DNA of 45,993 bases from Lentisphaeria bacterium UBA7640 (GCA_002483765.1 DLIO01000111.1:25108-71100), one strand, 5' to 3'. Shown: positions 8,567 to 17,535, numbered from the stretch's first letter. Notes: generated from the letters alone by a model not told the origin. Translations and numbers: made by a program.

Positions 8567-8683
8567 GGCTTCCCAGATTTACTTAATGTTGATTTTACTG
8601 CTGAAATAGTTTTGCCCGTAAAATCTTCTTTGATAGCTGGAAATGTTCCTTTAGGACAGTATATTAATCAGCTTATTGTATAA
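8567..8683 (+). pseudogene. Possible relic of the DsbD C-terminus
   Basis: In the same frame as the gene above, after a 30-base stretch holding five stop codons (8537-8566), 38 sense codons run to TAA at 8681. The translation ends AGNVPLGQYINQLIV, which has the G-x(n)-F/Y-x-x-x-L character of a final thioredoxin helix. Either a short insertion or point changes cut off the gene end, or the match is chance. Confidence 0.3.
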
Positions 8684-8729
8684 TAAAAATCAGTGTAAAA
8701 TGTAAATACCCAAACCTTAGGATAAAAAG

Positions 8730-10058
8730 ATGGCAACCCAAAAAAGCAAAAAAGAAATTTTTGAAATTAAGCAAGAAGAGCTTAGTGCGTGTGGCAAAAA
8801 AATGAATTTCCTGATCAAGCAGGAAAACCTTAGCAAAGAATCAAGAATGATTTTGAGCCGCTTTGCCAACCAAGTGAATATTCCAGGATTCCGTCGCGGC
8901 AAAGCTCCAGATGCACTCATTCGCAGAAAATATGAAAAAGAGATACTTGAAGAATTGCGTAACCATCTTTTCTCGCTTGCAATAAGAGAGATTGAGACTG
9001 GTGATAACCCAGATATCGTTCACTTCTCAAATCCAGAAGAAAAAAACGAACTGAAATTAGATGAAGATTTTGAATTTTCATTTAGTTTTGAATGTGCGCC
9101 AAAGATTGAGTTACCTGATTATAAAAACATCAAAATTGATGTTCCAGAAATTGCAGTCAGCGATGAAGCAATCCAAGAACAGATTGCACATTTGGGAAAT
9201 ATGTATGGTTCGTACGAAGATGTAGATGTTGCAGCGGAATCAGGCGATATGCTCAAGGCCAGCTATACCACCGATTTTATAGTCGATGATGAAGAAAACG
9301 CAGCGCCCTCATTGCTCCGCCAAGTAAAATCCGATGATAACTGGATTTGGTTGTCTGAACCTGAAACAATTCCAGGAGCAATTGCCGCTTTGACTGGGGC
9401 GAAGAAAGGGCAAGATTACGAATTTACTGCTGAATATCCTGAAGACTATCGCGAGGAAGCGTTACAAGGCAAAAAAGTCGCGTATAAAGTTCATGTAAAA
9501 GCGGTCCAACGCCGTAAAGTTTTAAACGAAGATGAACTTTCCAAAAAAATGAATTTTGATTCGAGTGAAAAATTGCGCGACTTAATTAAAACTAATATTG
9601 CGCGCGATAATGAAGCAACACAGCATGACCAATATCTGGAAAAACTGCAAGAAGAGTTGCTGAAACAAACCGCCGAATTTCCATTACCTGAACAATTATT
9701 GGCTGGCGAAACAAGCAACAAGCTTCAAGAAATTGCTCATAAACTGATTAAGAACGATGAAGACGCTAACTCATTTAAAGAAAAAATGGAAGAGCACAAG
9801 GCCGAGGCAACCACTCAAGCTAAAGAGTTCACCCGTCTTCTCTTTATTTGCCGCAAAATTGCAGCGCAAGAAAAAGTCAGTGTCTCCGATGGAGAAGTTA
9901 ATACTCAGATCAAATTAATTGCTCAGCATCAAGGCGCTAATGAAAATGAAATTCTAAGTCAATTCAAACGCAACGGCGTATTTGAAGACATTAGAATAAA
10001 GATGTTGATCAATAAAGTATTAAGTCATATAAAAGAAAACGCCGAGACTGCCAAATAA
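8730..10058 (+). CDS. tig: Trigger factor (ribosome-bound chaperone, peptidyl-prolyl isomerase)
   Basis: A 442-residue protein of the usual trigger-factor length. The ribosome-binding tail has the signature NIPGFRRGKAPDALI (about residues 50-64). A PPIase-type middle domain follows (about 150-245: GDMLKASY, IPGAIAALTGAKKGQDYEF) and then a long helical chaperone arm (250-435). It binds nascent chains at the ribosome exit near protein L23 and delays misfolding. Its place before clpP and clpX is the classical tig-clpP-clpX order. AGGAT precedes the start at 8730. Confidence 0.95.
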   Translation: MATQKSKKEIFEIKQEELSACGKKMNFLIKQENLSKESRMILSRFANQVNIPGFRRGKAPDALIRRKYEKEILEELRNHLFSLAIREIETGDNPDIVHFSNPEEKNELKLDEDFEFSFSFECAPKIELPDYKNIKIDVPEIAVSDEAIQEQIAHLGNMYGSYEDVDVAAESGDMLKASYTTDFIVDDEENAAPSLLRQVKSDDNWIWLSEPETIPGAIAALTGAKKGQDYEFTAEYPEDYREEALQGKKVAYKVHVKAVQRRKVLNEDELSKKMNFDSSEKLRDLIKTNIARDNEATQHDQYLEKLQEELLKQTAEFPLPEQLLAGETSNKLQEIAHKLIKNDEDANSFKEKMEEHKAEATTQAKEFTRLLFICRKIAAQEKVSVSDGEVNTQIKLIAQHQGANENEILSQFKRNGVFEDIRIKMLINKVLSHIKENAETAK

Positions 10059-10070
10059 GCGCAGTTTTTT
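10047..10070 (+). terminator. Weak terminator overlapping the tig stop
   Basis: ACTGC and GCAGT pair around a 9-base loop that includes the tig stop codon, followed by six T. The stem is only 5 bp, so read-through into clpP is likely. Confidence 0.35.
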
Positions 10071-10159
10071 GTACAAGGTCGAATAAAAGAATAGTTAAGT
10101 TTATCATCTATACATTAGATGGCGATTTGTTTCTTAAACGACTTTAAAGTTTAGTGTTT

Positions 10160-10192
10160 AAATTAGCGCGCGCATTATGCGCGCGCGAATTT
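10160..10192. repeat. GC palindrome, copy 2 (clpP leader)
   Basis: 16-bp arms around one central base (10176): AAATTAGCGCGCGCAT and ATGCGCGCGCGAATTT, with one mismatch at the sixth position, exactly as in copy 1. Relative to copy 1 the core is in reverse orientation, and arm position 3 has changed C-G to A-T on both sides, keeping the pairing. It ends three bases before the clpP Shine-Dalgarno. Confidence 0.85.
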
Positions 10193-10206
10193 TAGAGGAG
10201 ATAGTT

Positions 10207-10806
10207 ATGAAGAATTCTGTATTAGTTCCAATGGTGGTTGAGCAAACTGGTCAAGGTGAACGCGGTTACGACATTTATTCGCGCCTTTTGAAAGATCGGA
10301 TTATTTTGTTGGGAACCCCCGTCGATGATACTATCGCCAACCTAATTGTGGCGCAACTGCTGTTTTTACAATCTGAAGATCCAAAGAAAGATATTGATCT
10401 CTATATCAATAGTCCAGGTGGCTCTATTACAGCAGGCTTAGCGATTTACGATACGATGCAAATATTATCATGCGACGTAAAAACCTACTGTATCGGTCAA
10501 GCTGCCAGCATGGGCGCAGTATTGTTAGCGGCTGGCGCACCGGGGAAACGTTTCTCCTTGCCAAATGCACGCATTATGATTCACCAGCCATGGGGCGGTT
10601 CAGAAGGCACCGCTGCAGATATTCATATTCAAGCTCAAGAAATCCTGCGGATGCGTACCATGTTAAATGGCATTTTAAGCAAGCATACTGGAAAACCATT
10701 GAAAAAAATTGAGACCGACACCGATCGTGACCATTTTATGTCAGCGGAAGAAGCGGTTAAATACGGCTTGGTCGACTCAGTTGTCGGTGTCCCATCCAAA
10801 AAATAA
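10207..10806 (+). CDS. clpP: ATP-dependent Clp protease proteolytic subunit
   Basis: A 199-residue serine peptidase; ClpP forms two seven-fold rings that degrade proteins fed by ClpX or ClpA. Catalytic triad: Ser101 (GQAASMGA), His126 (MIHQPWGG) and Asp175 (DTDRDHF), each exactly four positions beyond E. coli numbering 97/122/171. The oligomerisation and substrate-groove motif INSPGGSITAGLAIYD is intact. I chose the ATG at 10207, preceded by GAGGAG (10195-10200). An in-frame ATG at 10177 lies inside the palindrome with no binding site and would add ten unlikely residues. clpX follows after 15 bases. Confidence 0.96.
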   Translation: MKNSVLVPMVVEQTGQGERGYDIYSRLLKDRIILLGTPVDDTIANLIVAQLLFLQSEDPKKDIDLYINSPGGSITAGLAIYDTMQILSCDVKTYCIGQAASMGAVLLAAGAPGKRFSLPNARIMIHQPWGGSEGTAADIHIQAQEILRMRTMLNGILSKHTGKPLKKIETDTDRDHFMSAEEAVKYGLVDSVVGVPSKK

Positions 10807-10821
10807 CGAATCGGAGTTACT

Positions 10822-12099
10822 GTGGCAAAAAAAGATAATAATAACAATAACCAGAAATGTTCTTTTTGTGAGCGTCCAATAAAAGACCCTCACGATCTGA
10901 TTGCTGGTCCCGGCGGAGTTTTTATCTGCCGGGGTTGCGTTGATATATGCGACTCTGTGATGAATCCCCCGAAGGAAAAGAATAGCAGCAAAGAGGCTTC
11001 TCAGTTTGTTGAAAAACTGCATATTCCCAATCCAAAAGAATTAAATGACGAACTAAATCGTTTTGTTATCGGTCAGGAAAACGCTAAAAAAGTTTTATCT
11101 GTGGCGGTGCATAACCATTATAAACGGCTAAAAACCCAGTTCCTTGATTTTGATGGACTGGAAGAATTTAAAGATGTTTCACTGGAAAAGAGCAACGTAC
11201 TGATGGTCGGCCCCACCGGTAGTGGAAAAACCCTACTCGCAAAAACCTTAGCCAAAATGCTGGACGTGCCTTTTTGCATCTGCGATGCAACCACACTGAC
11301 CGAAGCAGGTTACGTCGGCGAAGATGTTGAAAACATTATTTTGCGTTTGGTTCAAGCAGCTGATTATGATATCGAAAAAGCTCAAATCGGTATTATTTAT
11401 GTCGATGAGATCGATAAAATTTCACGCAAGACTGAGAACGTCTCAATTACCCGTGATGTTTCAGGCGAAGGGGTTCAGCAAGCACTTTTGAAAATCATTG
11501 AAGGTACAGTTGCGAACATTCCTCCCAAAGGTGGCAGAAAACATCCGAACCAAGAATACTTACAGGTTGACACCACAAATATCTTGTTTATTTGCGGTGG
11601 AGCTTTCGTTGGAATTGACAAGCTGGTCCAGCGCCGTGTTGGCAAACATATCCTCGGCTTCAGCCAGAAAAAAGATGAAAAAAATATCGTACCAGATGAC
11701 TTAACCATGAGTGAAATGAAACTGGAACATGAAGATTTGATTCGTTTTGGACTGATTCCTGAATTTGTCGGACGCTTGTCGATAATAACTCGTCTGCTGG
11801 CTTTGACCAAAGAAGAATTGATCAAAATATTGACCGAACCACAAAATGCGGTGACCAAACAATACGCAAAACTAATGGCGATGGATGGAATAAAATTATC
11901 CTTCAAGGATGATGCCTATGAAGCTTTTGCCGAGATTGCCGAGCGTAAAGGCGCAGGTGCGCGTGGATTGCGTTCTCTCCTTGAAGAGGTAATGCTTGAA
12001 GTGATGTTTGAAGTGCCATCAATGAAGAATGTGGTCGAATGTATTATCACTGGCGATGCCGTTCGTGGACTAAAGAAACCGGTAATTAAGAAAAAGTAA
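10822..12099 (+). CDS. clpX: ATP-dependent Clp protease ATP-binding subunit ClpX
   Basis: A 425-residue AAA+ unfoldase, normal for the family, starting with GTG after CGGAG. The zinc-binding domain has Cys13, Cys16, Cys36 and Cys39. Walker A is GPTGSGKT (130-137), Walker B IIYVDEIDK, followed by the RRVGKHILGF and GLIPEFVGR (sensor/arginine-finger) regions. The IGF loop that docks on ClpP appears here as ILGF (GKHILGFSQ). The C-terminal domain contains GAGARGLRS. It unfolds tagged substrates and hands them to ClpP; it is co-transcribed with clpP and probably with the kinase gene 32 bases downstream. Confidence 0.96.
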   Translation: MAKKDNNNNNQKCSFCERPIKDPHDLIAGPGGVFICRGCVDICDSVMNPPKEKNSSKEASQFVEKLHIPNPKELNDELNRFVIGQENAKKVLSVAVHNHYKRLKTQFLDFDGLEEFKDVSLEKSNVLMVGPTGSGKTLLAKTLAKMLDVPFCICDATTLTEAGYVGEDVENIILRLVQAADYDIEKAQIGIIYVDEIDKISRKTENVSITRDVSGEGVQQALLKIIEGTVANIPPKGGRKHPNQEYLQVDTTNILFICGGAFVGIDKLVQRRVGKHILGFSQKKDEKNIVPDDLTMSEMKLEHEDLIRFGLIPEFVGRLSIITRLLALTKEELIKILTEPQNAVTKQYAKLMAMDGIKLSFKDDAYEAFAEIAERKGAGARGLRSLLEEVMLEVMFEVPSMKNVVECIITGDAVRGLKKPVIKKK

Positions 12100-12131
12100 C
12101 AGTCTTCCACTAGGAAGATAAAGGGTGCGGA

Positions 12132-13391
12132 ATGGAGCATAAAGCAGTTCAGCGCAAAGATTTCGACTTTGATCTTGATGATCGCACTGAACAAATTGTG
12201 ATGAATAACGTCATGGCGATTGAAACCGACGATGATGATGAACTGAAGACTGAAATTTTCGGCCCAGTCGACTCATTTACTCCACTTCCTGGAGCGGACT
12301 TTGATATGGATAAACTGAGCATCCAACCGCCAGGAAAGTATCGCTTTATTCGCAGTATCGGTTTTGGCGGTATGAAAACTGTTACTAAAGTCCATGATCG
12401 CGATACTGGGCGCAATATAGCAATGGCTTCAATCCCCGATGCAGCGGAACGAAATCCACAAGATTTGTTGCGATTTATTCATGAAGCTTTTATTACCGCT
12501 CGACTTGAACATCCAAACATTGTACCTGTACATGATATCGGCATCGACTCTAGTGGAGCTCCATACTTCACCATGAAGTTATTGCGCGGTTATACCTTAG
12601 CACGGCTACTTAAAAGACTCCGCAATGGCGAGCCGCAGATAACCGCGAAATACAATGAAGGTCGATTATTATTCATTTTCATGAGAATCTGTAATGCTGT
12701 TGGGTTCGCACATTCGCAACAGATTATTCATCTCGACCTTAAGCCGGAAAATATCCACGTCGGAGAATTTGGTGAAGTGTCAGTGATTGACTGGGGACTA
12801 GCCAAATATCTCGGAAAACCCGCCACAGATGATCCTCAAGGAAAAGTTAAAAAAAATAATTCCGATATCGAGAAAGTAGAAACTTCGACAGGAATCGCAA
12901 GAGGAACGCCGGGCTATATGTCGCCAGAACAAGCCGCAGGTCTGAACGAACGCAAAGATGTGCGTAGCGATATCTATTCTTTAGGGGCAATTCTCTACAA
13001 GATGTTGACCCTGCAGCAGCCTTTTTCCGGATCAAAGGTTGACGAAATCCTGCGCAATACAATCGCTGGCAAAATAACTCCTCCGAACCAACTTAGCGAC
13101 CTGCCACATCTCATTCCTGTAGCCCTAGAAGCAATAATACTAAAAGCAATGCACCGCAATCCAGATAAACGTTATCAGGATATCAACGAATTACGCGAAG
13201 ATTTATTTGCCTATATCGGTGGTCACGCGACCAATGCCGAATCGCCCGGAACCTTAAAAAAATTGGCCATGTTTTTCAAACGCAATTTACATTTTTCATT
13301 ATTTTTCATTGTGCTAATTCTCCTTTTAATCGGGTCGGGATTTTTGATTTGGCTTTACTATAACGGCATGCTCGAAATCAGCTTGAACTAA
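12132..13391 (+). CDS. Membrane-anchored Ser/Thr protein kinase with WNK-like lysine placement
   Basis: A 419-residue protein: acidic N-terminal tail (1-65), kinase domain (about 70-355), one membrane helix (about 388-410) and a nine-residue tail outside, so there is no sensor domain. Kinase motifs are present: glycine loop GFGGMKTV (77-84), alpha-C Glu118, catalytic loop HLDLKPEN (Asp202, Lys204, Asn207), DWG (Asp220), GTPGYMSPEQ. The lysine normally found in VAIK is missing: the aligned stretch is IAMA (96-99), with Ala99. A lysine instead occupies the glycine loop (Lys82). In WNK kinases the loop is GRGSFKTV with catalytic Lys233, and Cys250 replaces the usual lysine, the same 17-residue offset as 82/99 here. 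An active kinase is therefore likely. It sits 32 bases after clpX, which hints at a link with proteolysis control. Confidence 0.87.
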   Translation: MEHKAVQRKDFDFDLDDRTEQIVMNNVMAIETDDDDELKTEIFGPVDSFTPLPGADFDMDKLSIQPPGKYRFIRSIGFGGMKTVTKVHDRDTGRNIAMASIPDAAERNPQDLLRFIHEAFITARLEHPNIVPVHDIGIDSSGAPYFTMKLLRGYTLARLLKRLRNGEPQITAKYNEGRLLFIFMRICNAVGFAHSQQIIHLDLKPENIHVGEFGEVSVIDWGLAKYLGKPATDDPQGKVKKNNSDIEKVETSTGIARGTPGYMSPEQAAGLNERKDVRSDIYSLGAILYKMLTLQQPFSGSKVDEILRNTIAGKITPPNQLSDLPHLIPVALEAIILKAMHRNPDKRYQDINELREDLFAYIGGHATNAESPGTLKKLAMFFKRNLHFSLFFIVLILLLIGSGFLIWLYYNGMLEISLN

Positions 13392-13517
13392 AGTCCTGAC
13401 GGCGATACAGTAAGAGCTTGTTGAGGAACTCAAATTTATAGCTAAACTAACTCCGCGAAATTATTGTTTGAGTTGCTTGAGATAAACTGCTTATTAAATC
13501 ATTAAGGAAATATAACT

Positions 13518-14579
13518 ATGAAGATATTGATTACCGGCGGCGCGGGATTTATCGGCTCTGCTGTAGCGCGCATGTTAATTAATGAAACCGACGATGAAGT
13601 TTGCGTAATTGACAAAATGACTTATGCCGGAAATTTGGAATCATTGGCCCCGGTCATTAAATCTCCTAACTTCAGCTTCAAACAACTAGATATTTGTGAC
13701 CGCCTCGGAGTTGACGCTGTTTTCAATGAATTCAAACCGGATGCAGTGATGCATCTAGCAGCTGAATCGCATGTTGATCGTTCTATCGATAGTCCCGGCG
13801 AATTCATCAACACCAATATCACTGGTACTTATGTAATGCTTGAAGCCGCACGTAAATATTTGACTGGGTTGAGTTCCGAAAATGCCAAAAAATTCTTATT
13901 TCATCACGTTTCCACCGATGAGGTTTACGGCGATCTTGATGATGACGGCTCGCTATTCCGCGAAGACACCTCTTATGCTCCGAGTTCCCCTTATTCGGCA
14001 TCCAAAGCCGCGTCAGATCATCTAGTTCGCGCATGGGGACGCACCTTTAATCTGCCAATAGTGATTACCAACTGTTCCAATAATTATGGACCCTGCCAAT
14101 TTCCTGAAAAACTGATCCCGCTGATTATCCTCAACGCCTTGGATGGCAAAACGTTACCGATCTATGGAAACGGTTCCCAAATTCGTGATTGGCTGTTTGT
14201 CGAGGATCATGCCAAAGCCATTTATCGAGTTGTCAGGAAAGGGATCGCTGGAGAAACTTATAACATCGGCGGCCATAATGAAAAAAAGAATATTGAGGTC
14301 GTTCACGCGATCTGTGATCTGCTTGATGAACTCCAACCCAAAGAAGATAAAACTTCATACCGCCAACAAATCAGCTTTGTAACCGATCGCCCCGGACACG
14401 ATCTGCGCTATGCCATTGATGCTGGAAAGATTGAACGCGAATTAGGTTGGAAACCACAGGAAACCTTTGAATCAGGAATACACAAAACCGTACTCTGGTA
14501 TCTGGAAAACCGTGATGGCTGGTGTAAACGTGTTTTGGACGGTTCCTACAAACGAGAACGGCTTGGAGTGATTTCTTGA
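13518..14579 (+). CDS. rfbB: dTDP-glucose 4,6-dehydratase
   Basis: A 353-residue short-chain dehydrogenase of the RmlB type. The NAD-binding motif is GGAGFIGS (7-14), the catalytic Thr-Asp-Glu lies in STDEVYGD, and the Tyr-x-x-x-Lys pair is in YSASKAASDHL. It converts dTDP-glucose to dTDP-4-keto-6-deoxyglucose, an intermediate of dTDP-rhamnose and other surface deoxysugars. rfbA follows after 37 bases; rfbC and rfbD are not in the window, so the final sugar cannot be read here. AAGGAA lies just before the start. Confidence 0.95.
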   Translation: MKILITGGAGFIGSAVARMLINETDDEVCVIDKMTYAGNLESLAPVIKSPNFSFKQLDICDRLGVDAVFNEFKPDAVMHLAAESHVDRSIDSPGEFINTNITGTYVMLEAARKYLTGLSSENAKKFLFHHVSTDEVYGDLDDDGSLFREDTSYAPSSPYSASKAASDHLVRAWGRTFNLPIVITNCSNNYGPCQFPEKLIPLIILNALDGKTLPIYGNGSQIRDWLFVEDHAKAIYRVVRKGIAGETYNIGGHNEKKNIEVVHAICDLLDELQPKEDKTSYRQQISFVTDRPGHDLRYAIDAGKIERELGWKPQETFESGIHKTVLWYLENRDGWCKRVLDGSYKRERLGVIS

Positions 14580-14616
14580 AAAATTTTATTAAAATCAATT
14601 GTGGGAGTAAAGAGCA

Positions 14617-15492
14617 ATGAAAGGTATTGTATTAGCCGGTGGTGCCGGTTCTAGATTGCATCCGGTAACCCTTGGTGTTTCAAAACAACTGTTGCCAGTT
14701 TACGATAAACCGATGATTTATTACCCGCTTTCCGTGCTGATGCTGTCGGGGATTCGCGATATTTTGATTATTACCACACCAGAAGACCAAAACGGGTTTG
14801 TGCGCGCGCTCGGCGATGGTTCGGCTTTTGGAGTCAACCTGACGTATCGTGTGCAACCTTCGCCCGACGGTTTAGCGCAAGCGTTTATTATCGGCGAATC
14901 CTTTATTGGCAACGACCGAGTGGCGCTAGCATTGGGTGACAATGTTTTTTACGGCGCAAATTTTCAAACGCTATTAAATTCAGCCGTTCAACGGGAACAT
15001 GGTGCCACTGTTTTCGGTTACTGGGTCTGTGACCCTGAGCGTTTTGGCGTGGTTGAATACGATAAAGCCGGCCATGCAGTGTCGATTGAAGAAAAACCGC
15101 TTAAACCGAAATCAAATTACGCCGTAACCGGGCTTTATTTTTATGATAATCAGGTTATTGATATTGCGAAGAATGTCCAACCATCAGCTCGTGGAGAACT
15201 GGAGATCACCAGCGTTAATCAGGCATATCTTGAAAATAACGAATTGCACGTGGAACGATTGGGACGCGGTTATGCGTGGCTTGATACTGGCACTCATGAA
15301 AATTTGCTTGAAGCAGGAGAGTTTGTCCGCACGATTGAAAAACGTCAAGGACTAAAGATCGCTTGTCTTGAAGAGATCGCTTTTGAGCACGGCTGGCTCG
15401 ACGAAGATGCCATATTACGACAAGCGGCGATATTATCTAAAAACGGATATGGTCAATATCTTAAAAATTTGGTTTTATCCCGCAAAAAATAA
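14617..15492 (+). CDS. rfbA: Glucose-1-phosphate thymidylyltransferase
   Basis: A 291-residue nucleotidyltransferase of RmlA length. The nucleotide-binding start is LAGGAGSRLHPVT, then KQLLPVYDKPMIYYPLS, the catalytic/metal region LALGDNVFYG, EEKPLKPKSNYAVTGLYFYD and the late GTHENLLEAG. It joins dTTP and glucose-1-phosphate to make dTDP-glucose, the substrate of RfbB encoded upstream. GGAG precedes the start; the pair is an operon. Confidence 0.95.
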   Translation: MKGIVLAGGAGSRLHPVTLGVSKQLLPVYDKPMIYYPLSVLMLSGIRDILIITTPEDQNGFVRALGDGSAFGVNLTYRVQPSPDGLAQAFIIGESFIGNDRVALALGDNVFYGANFQTLLNSAVQREHGATVFGYWVCDPERFGVVEYDKAGHAVSIEEKPLKPKSNYAVTGLYFYDNQVIDIAKNVQPSARGELEITSVNQAYLENNELHVERLGRGYAWLDTGTHENLLEAGEFVRTIEKRQGLKIACLEEIAFEHGWLDEDAILRQAAILSKNGYGQYLKNLVLSRKK

Positions 15493-15637
15493 TTTTAATC
15501 CTTCGTGTAAGCAGCAACATCAGGTGACTCAACAACAAATTTCATGAATCACGTGCTCAAAGATTGAAATTCCCCACTTTCATGGTATTTTTATATCTTC
15601 TAAAAATCTGACTCTTTATAACTCAGGAATTGCTATC

Positions 15638-16405
15638 ATGACCCCTTTAATTATTGGCGGGAAAGCCTTTACATCACGTTTATTTCTAGGAACCGGTAAA
15701 TTTTCTTCATCACAAGCGCTCAATGCGGCTATCATAACTTCTGGCTCCGAATTGGTGACTGTAGCTTTGCGTCGCGTCGATGTTAATGACGATAGCGATG
15801 ATATTATCAGTGCTATCCCGAAAAATGTTACCATTATGCTCAATACCAGTGGTGCGCGCAACTGTGCCGACGCTTTAAAGATCGCTAGGTTTGGACGAGC
15901 CGCTGGCTATGAATGGATAAAGTTAGAAATACACCCCGATCCACGTTACCTACTCCCAGACCCGATTGAAACCTATAACGCGGCCGTCGAATTAGTTAAA
16001 GATGGTTTTAAGGTCTTGCCATACATCAATGCTGATCCAGTTTTAGCCAAACGACTTGAGGATATCGGTGTTCACGCAGTCATGCCACTGGGATCGCCGA
16101 TTGGCAGTAACCAAGGAATCCAAACTGAAGCAATGCTTCGCATCATTATCGAACAAGCCAATATTCCAGTCGTGATTGACGCCGGCTTGGGTTTGCCGTC
16201 ACACGCGGCACACGCAATTGAACTCGGTGCTGACGCAGTGCTGGTCAATACCGCTATCGCTGCCGCTAACGATCCTGGGGCGATGGCGAAAGCGTTTGCC
16301 ATGGCTACAGAAGCCGCAGAAATGGCGTTAAAGTCTGGACCACCTGCACCGCAAAACAGTGCTTCGGCTACTTCTCCGTTGGACACTTTCAGCGATATAA
16401 TTTAA
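15638..16405 (+). CDS. thiG: Thiazole synthase
   Basis: A 255-residue TIM barrel of normal ThiG length. The motif LFLGTGKF is near residue 12. The Schiff-base lysine lies in WIKLEIHPDP, and the phosphate-binding strands are VMPLGSPIGSNQG and VIDAGLGLPSHA. It builds the thiamine thiazole phosphate from deoxyxylulose phosphate, dehydroglycine and ThiS thiocarboxylate. thiH follows after 11 bases; thiS and thiF are not here. The 145-base leader shows none of the conserved TPP-riboswitch blocks. Confidence 0.96.
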   Translation: MTPLIIGGKAFTSRLFLGTGKFSSSQALNAAIITSGSELVTVALRRVDVNDDSDDIISAIPKNVTIMLNTSGARNCADALKIARFGRAAGYEWIKLEIHPDPRYLLPDPIETYNAAVELVKDGFKVLPYINADPVLAKRLEDIGVHAVMPLGSPIGSNQGIQTEAMLRIIIEQANIPVVIDAGLGLPSHAAHAIELGADAVLVNTAIAAANDPGAMAKAFAMATEAAEMALKSGPPAPQNSASATSPLDTFSDII

Positions 16406-16416
16406 TTGGTAAAATC

Positions 16417-17535
16417 ATGAAAATGCTTCCATACAGTAAATACTCTGCCGAAGAGTTGAATACTTATATAAACAATACGACTGCTGACGCAGTGAAAAAC
16501 TCATTGCGCACTGCAACACCTAAATTTAATGATTTCCTCCATTTTATCGCTCCAGCAGCGCTCCCATTAATTGATGAAATTCGCGAGAAATCTGCTGCCA
16601 TAAAAAAAATGTATTTTGGAAAAACTATCCGTTTATATGCGCCTCTTTATATTTCCAGCTACTGTATTAATAACTGCGCATATTGTGGATTCCGCAGTTC
16701 ATTTGATCATCAACGTCGCCGGCTAAGCTTTGATGAAATAATGAATGAAGCTCAAATCATCAAAGATATGGGTCATGACAGTTTGCTCTTGATTACCGGC
16801 GAAGATCCCAAAGGGGCATCAGTTCCATTCACTGCAAAGTGTATTCGCGCGTTAAAAAACAAGTTTTCCTATATCAACATTGAGTTTTATCCGATGGGTG
16901 AAACCGACTATCGAACCCTATTTGAAGCGGGCTGTCATGGCTTGACGCTTTATCAGGAAACCTATGATCAAGAACTTTACAAAACCTTACACTTGGGCGG
17001 GCCAAAGACTGATTATATGTTCAGATTAAATGCGTTGGCCGCTGGCGGAAGAGCGGGGTTTTACAACCTCGGAATGGGTGCGCTGCTTGGTTTAAATCCA
17101 AATTGGCGCATTGAGGCCACAAATCTGGCCATCCACGCGATGTGGATCAGAAAACGTTTCTGGCGTAGCCGAACCCAGTTTTCTTTCCCACGTATCACTC
17201 CGACTCAAGGAGGATTTAACGTTCCCGCTCCAGTCAGTGATCTTGATTTGGAACAGATGATGCTGGCATTCCGGCTATTTTTCCGTGAAGCAGATCTATT
17301 TTTATCCACTCGCGAACATCATGAATTTCGCACTCGCATGGCAGAAATCTGTGTCAGCCATTTAAGTGCTGGCTCACAAGTTGCGCCCGGCGGATATCAA
17401 GCTTTTCTAGAAGGAAAAGCATTGGGCCAATTTACAATGCATGACCGTTCCTCCGTGACCGCGGTGCTTGCCGACCTCAAAGCTCGTGGTTTAGAACCAG
17501 TTTTCAAAGATTGGGATCCGTGTTTTTCTGCTTGA
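16417..17535 (+). CDS. thiH: 2-iminoacetate synthase (radical SAM)
   Basis: A 372-residue radical SAM enzyme. The cluster motif is CINNCAYCGF (Cys-x3-Cys-x2-Cys), preceded by RLYAPLYISSYC. It splits tyrosine to give dehydroglycine for ThiG, which suits an organism without the oxygen-dependent ThiO route. Family motifs seen include LYQETYDQELY and FPRITP. It is coupled to thiG; the Shine-Dalgarno is weak, so translation may depend on thiG. Confidence 0.95.
   Translation: MKMLPYSKYSAEELNTYINNTTADAVKNSLRTATPKFNDFLHFIAPAALPLIDEIREKSAAIKKMYFGKTIRLYAPLYISSYCINNCAYCGFRSSFDHQRRRLSFDEIMNEAQIIKDMGHDSLLLITGEDPKGASVPFTAKCIRALKNKFSYINIEFYPMGETDYRTLFEAGCHGLTLYQETYDQELYKTLHLGGPKTDYMFRLNALAAGGRAGFYNLGMGALLGLNPNWRIEATNLAIHAMWIRKRFWRSRTQFSFPRITPTQGGFNVPAPVSDLDLEQMMLAFRLFFREADLFLSTREHHEFRTRMAEICVSHLSAGSQVAPGGYQAFLEGKALGQFTMHDRSSVTAVLADLKARGLEPVFKDWDPCFSA

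Noticed and set aside
10177..10206. Longer start for clpP
   Set aside because: The ATG lies inside the palindrome and lacks a ribosome site; the ATG at 10207 has GAGGAG and gives standard ClpP length.
11475..11906. 143-codon antisense open frame in clpX
   Set aside because: Shadow of the clpX codon pattern; no start signal or recognisable domain.
12132..13391. Inactive pseudokinase
   Set aside because: Although the VAIK lysine is missing, Asp202, Asn207, Asp220 and Glu118 are intact and Lys82 is in the WNK position.
15493..15637. TPP riboswitch before thiG
   Set aside because: None of the conserved blocks (such as CTGAGA or a GATCTGGATAATGCC-like region) is present.
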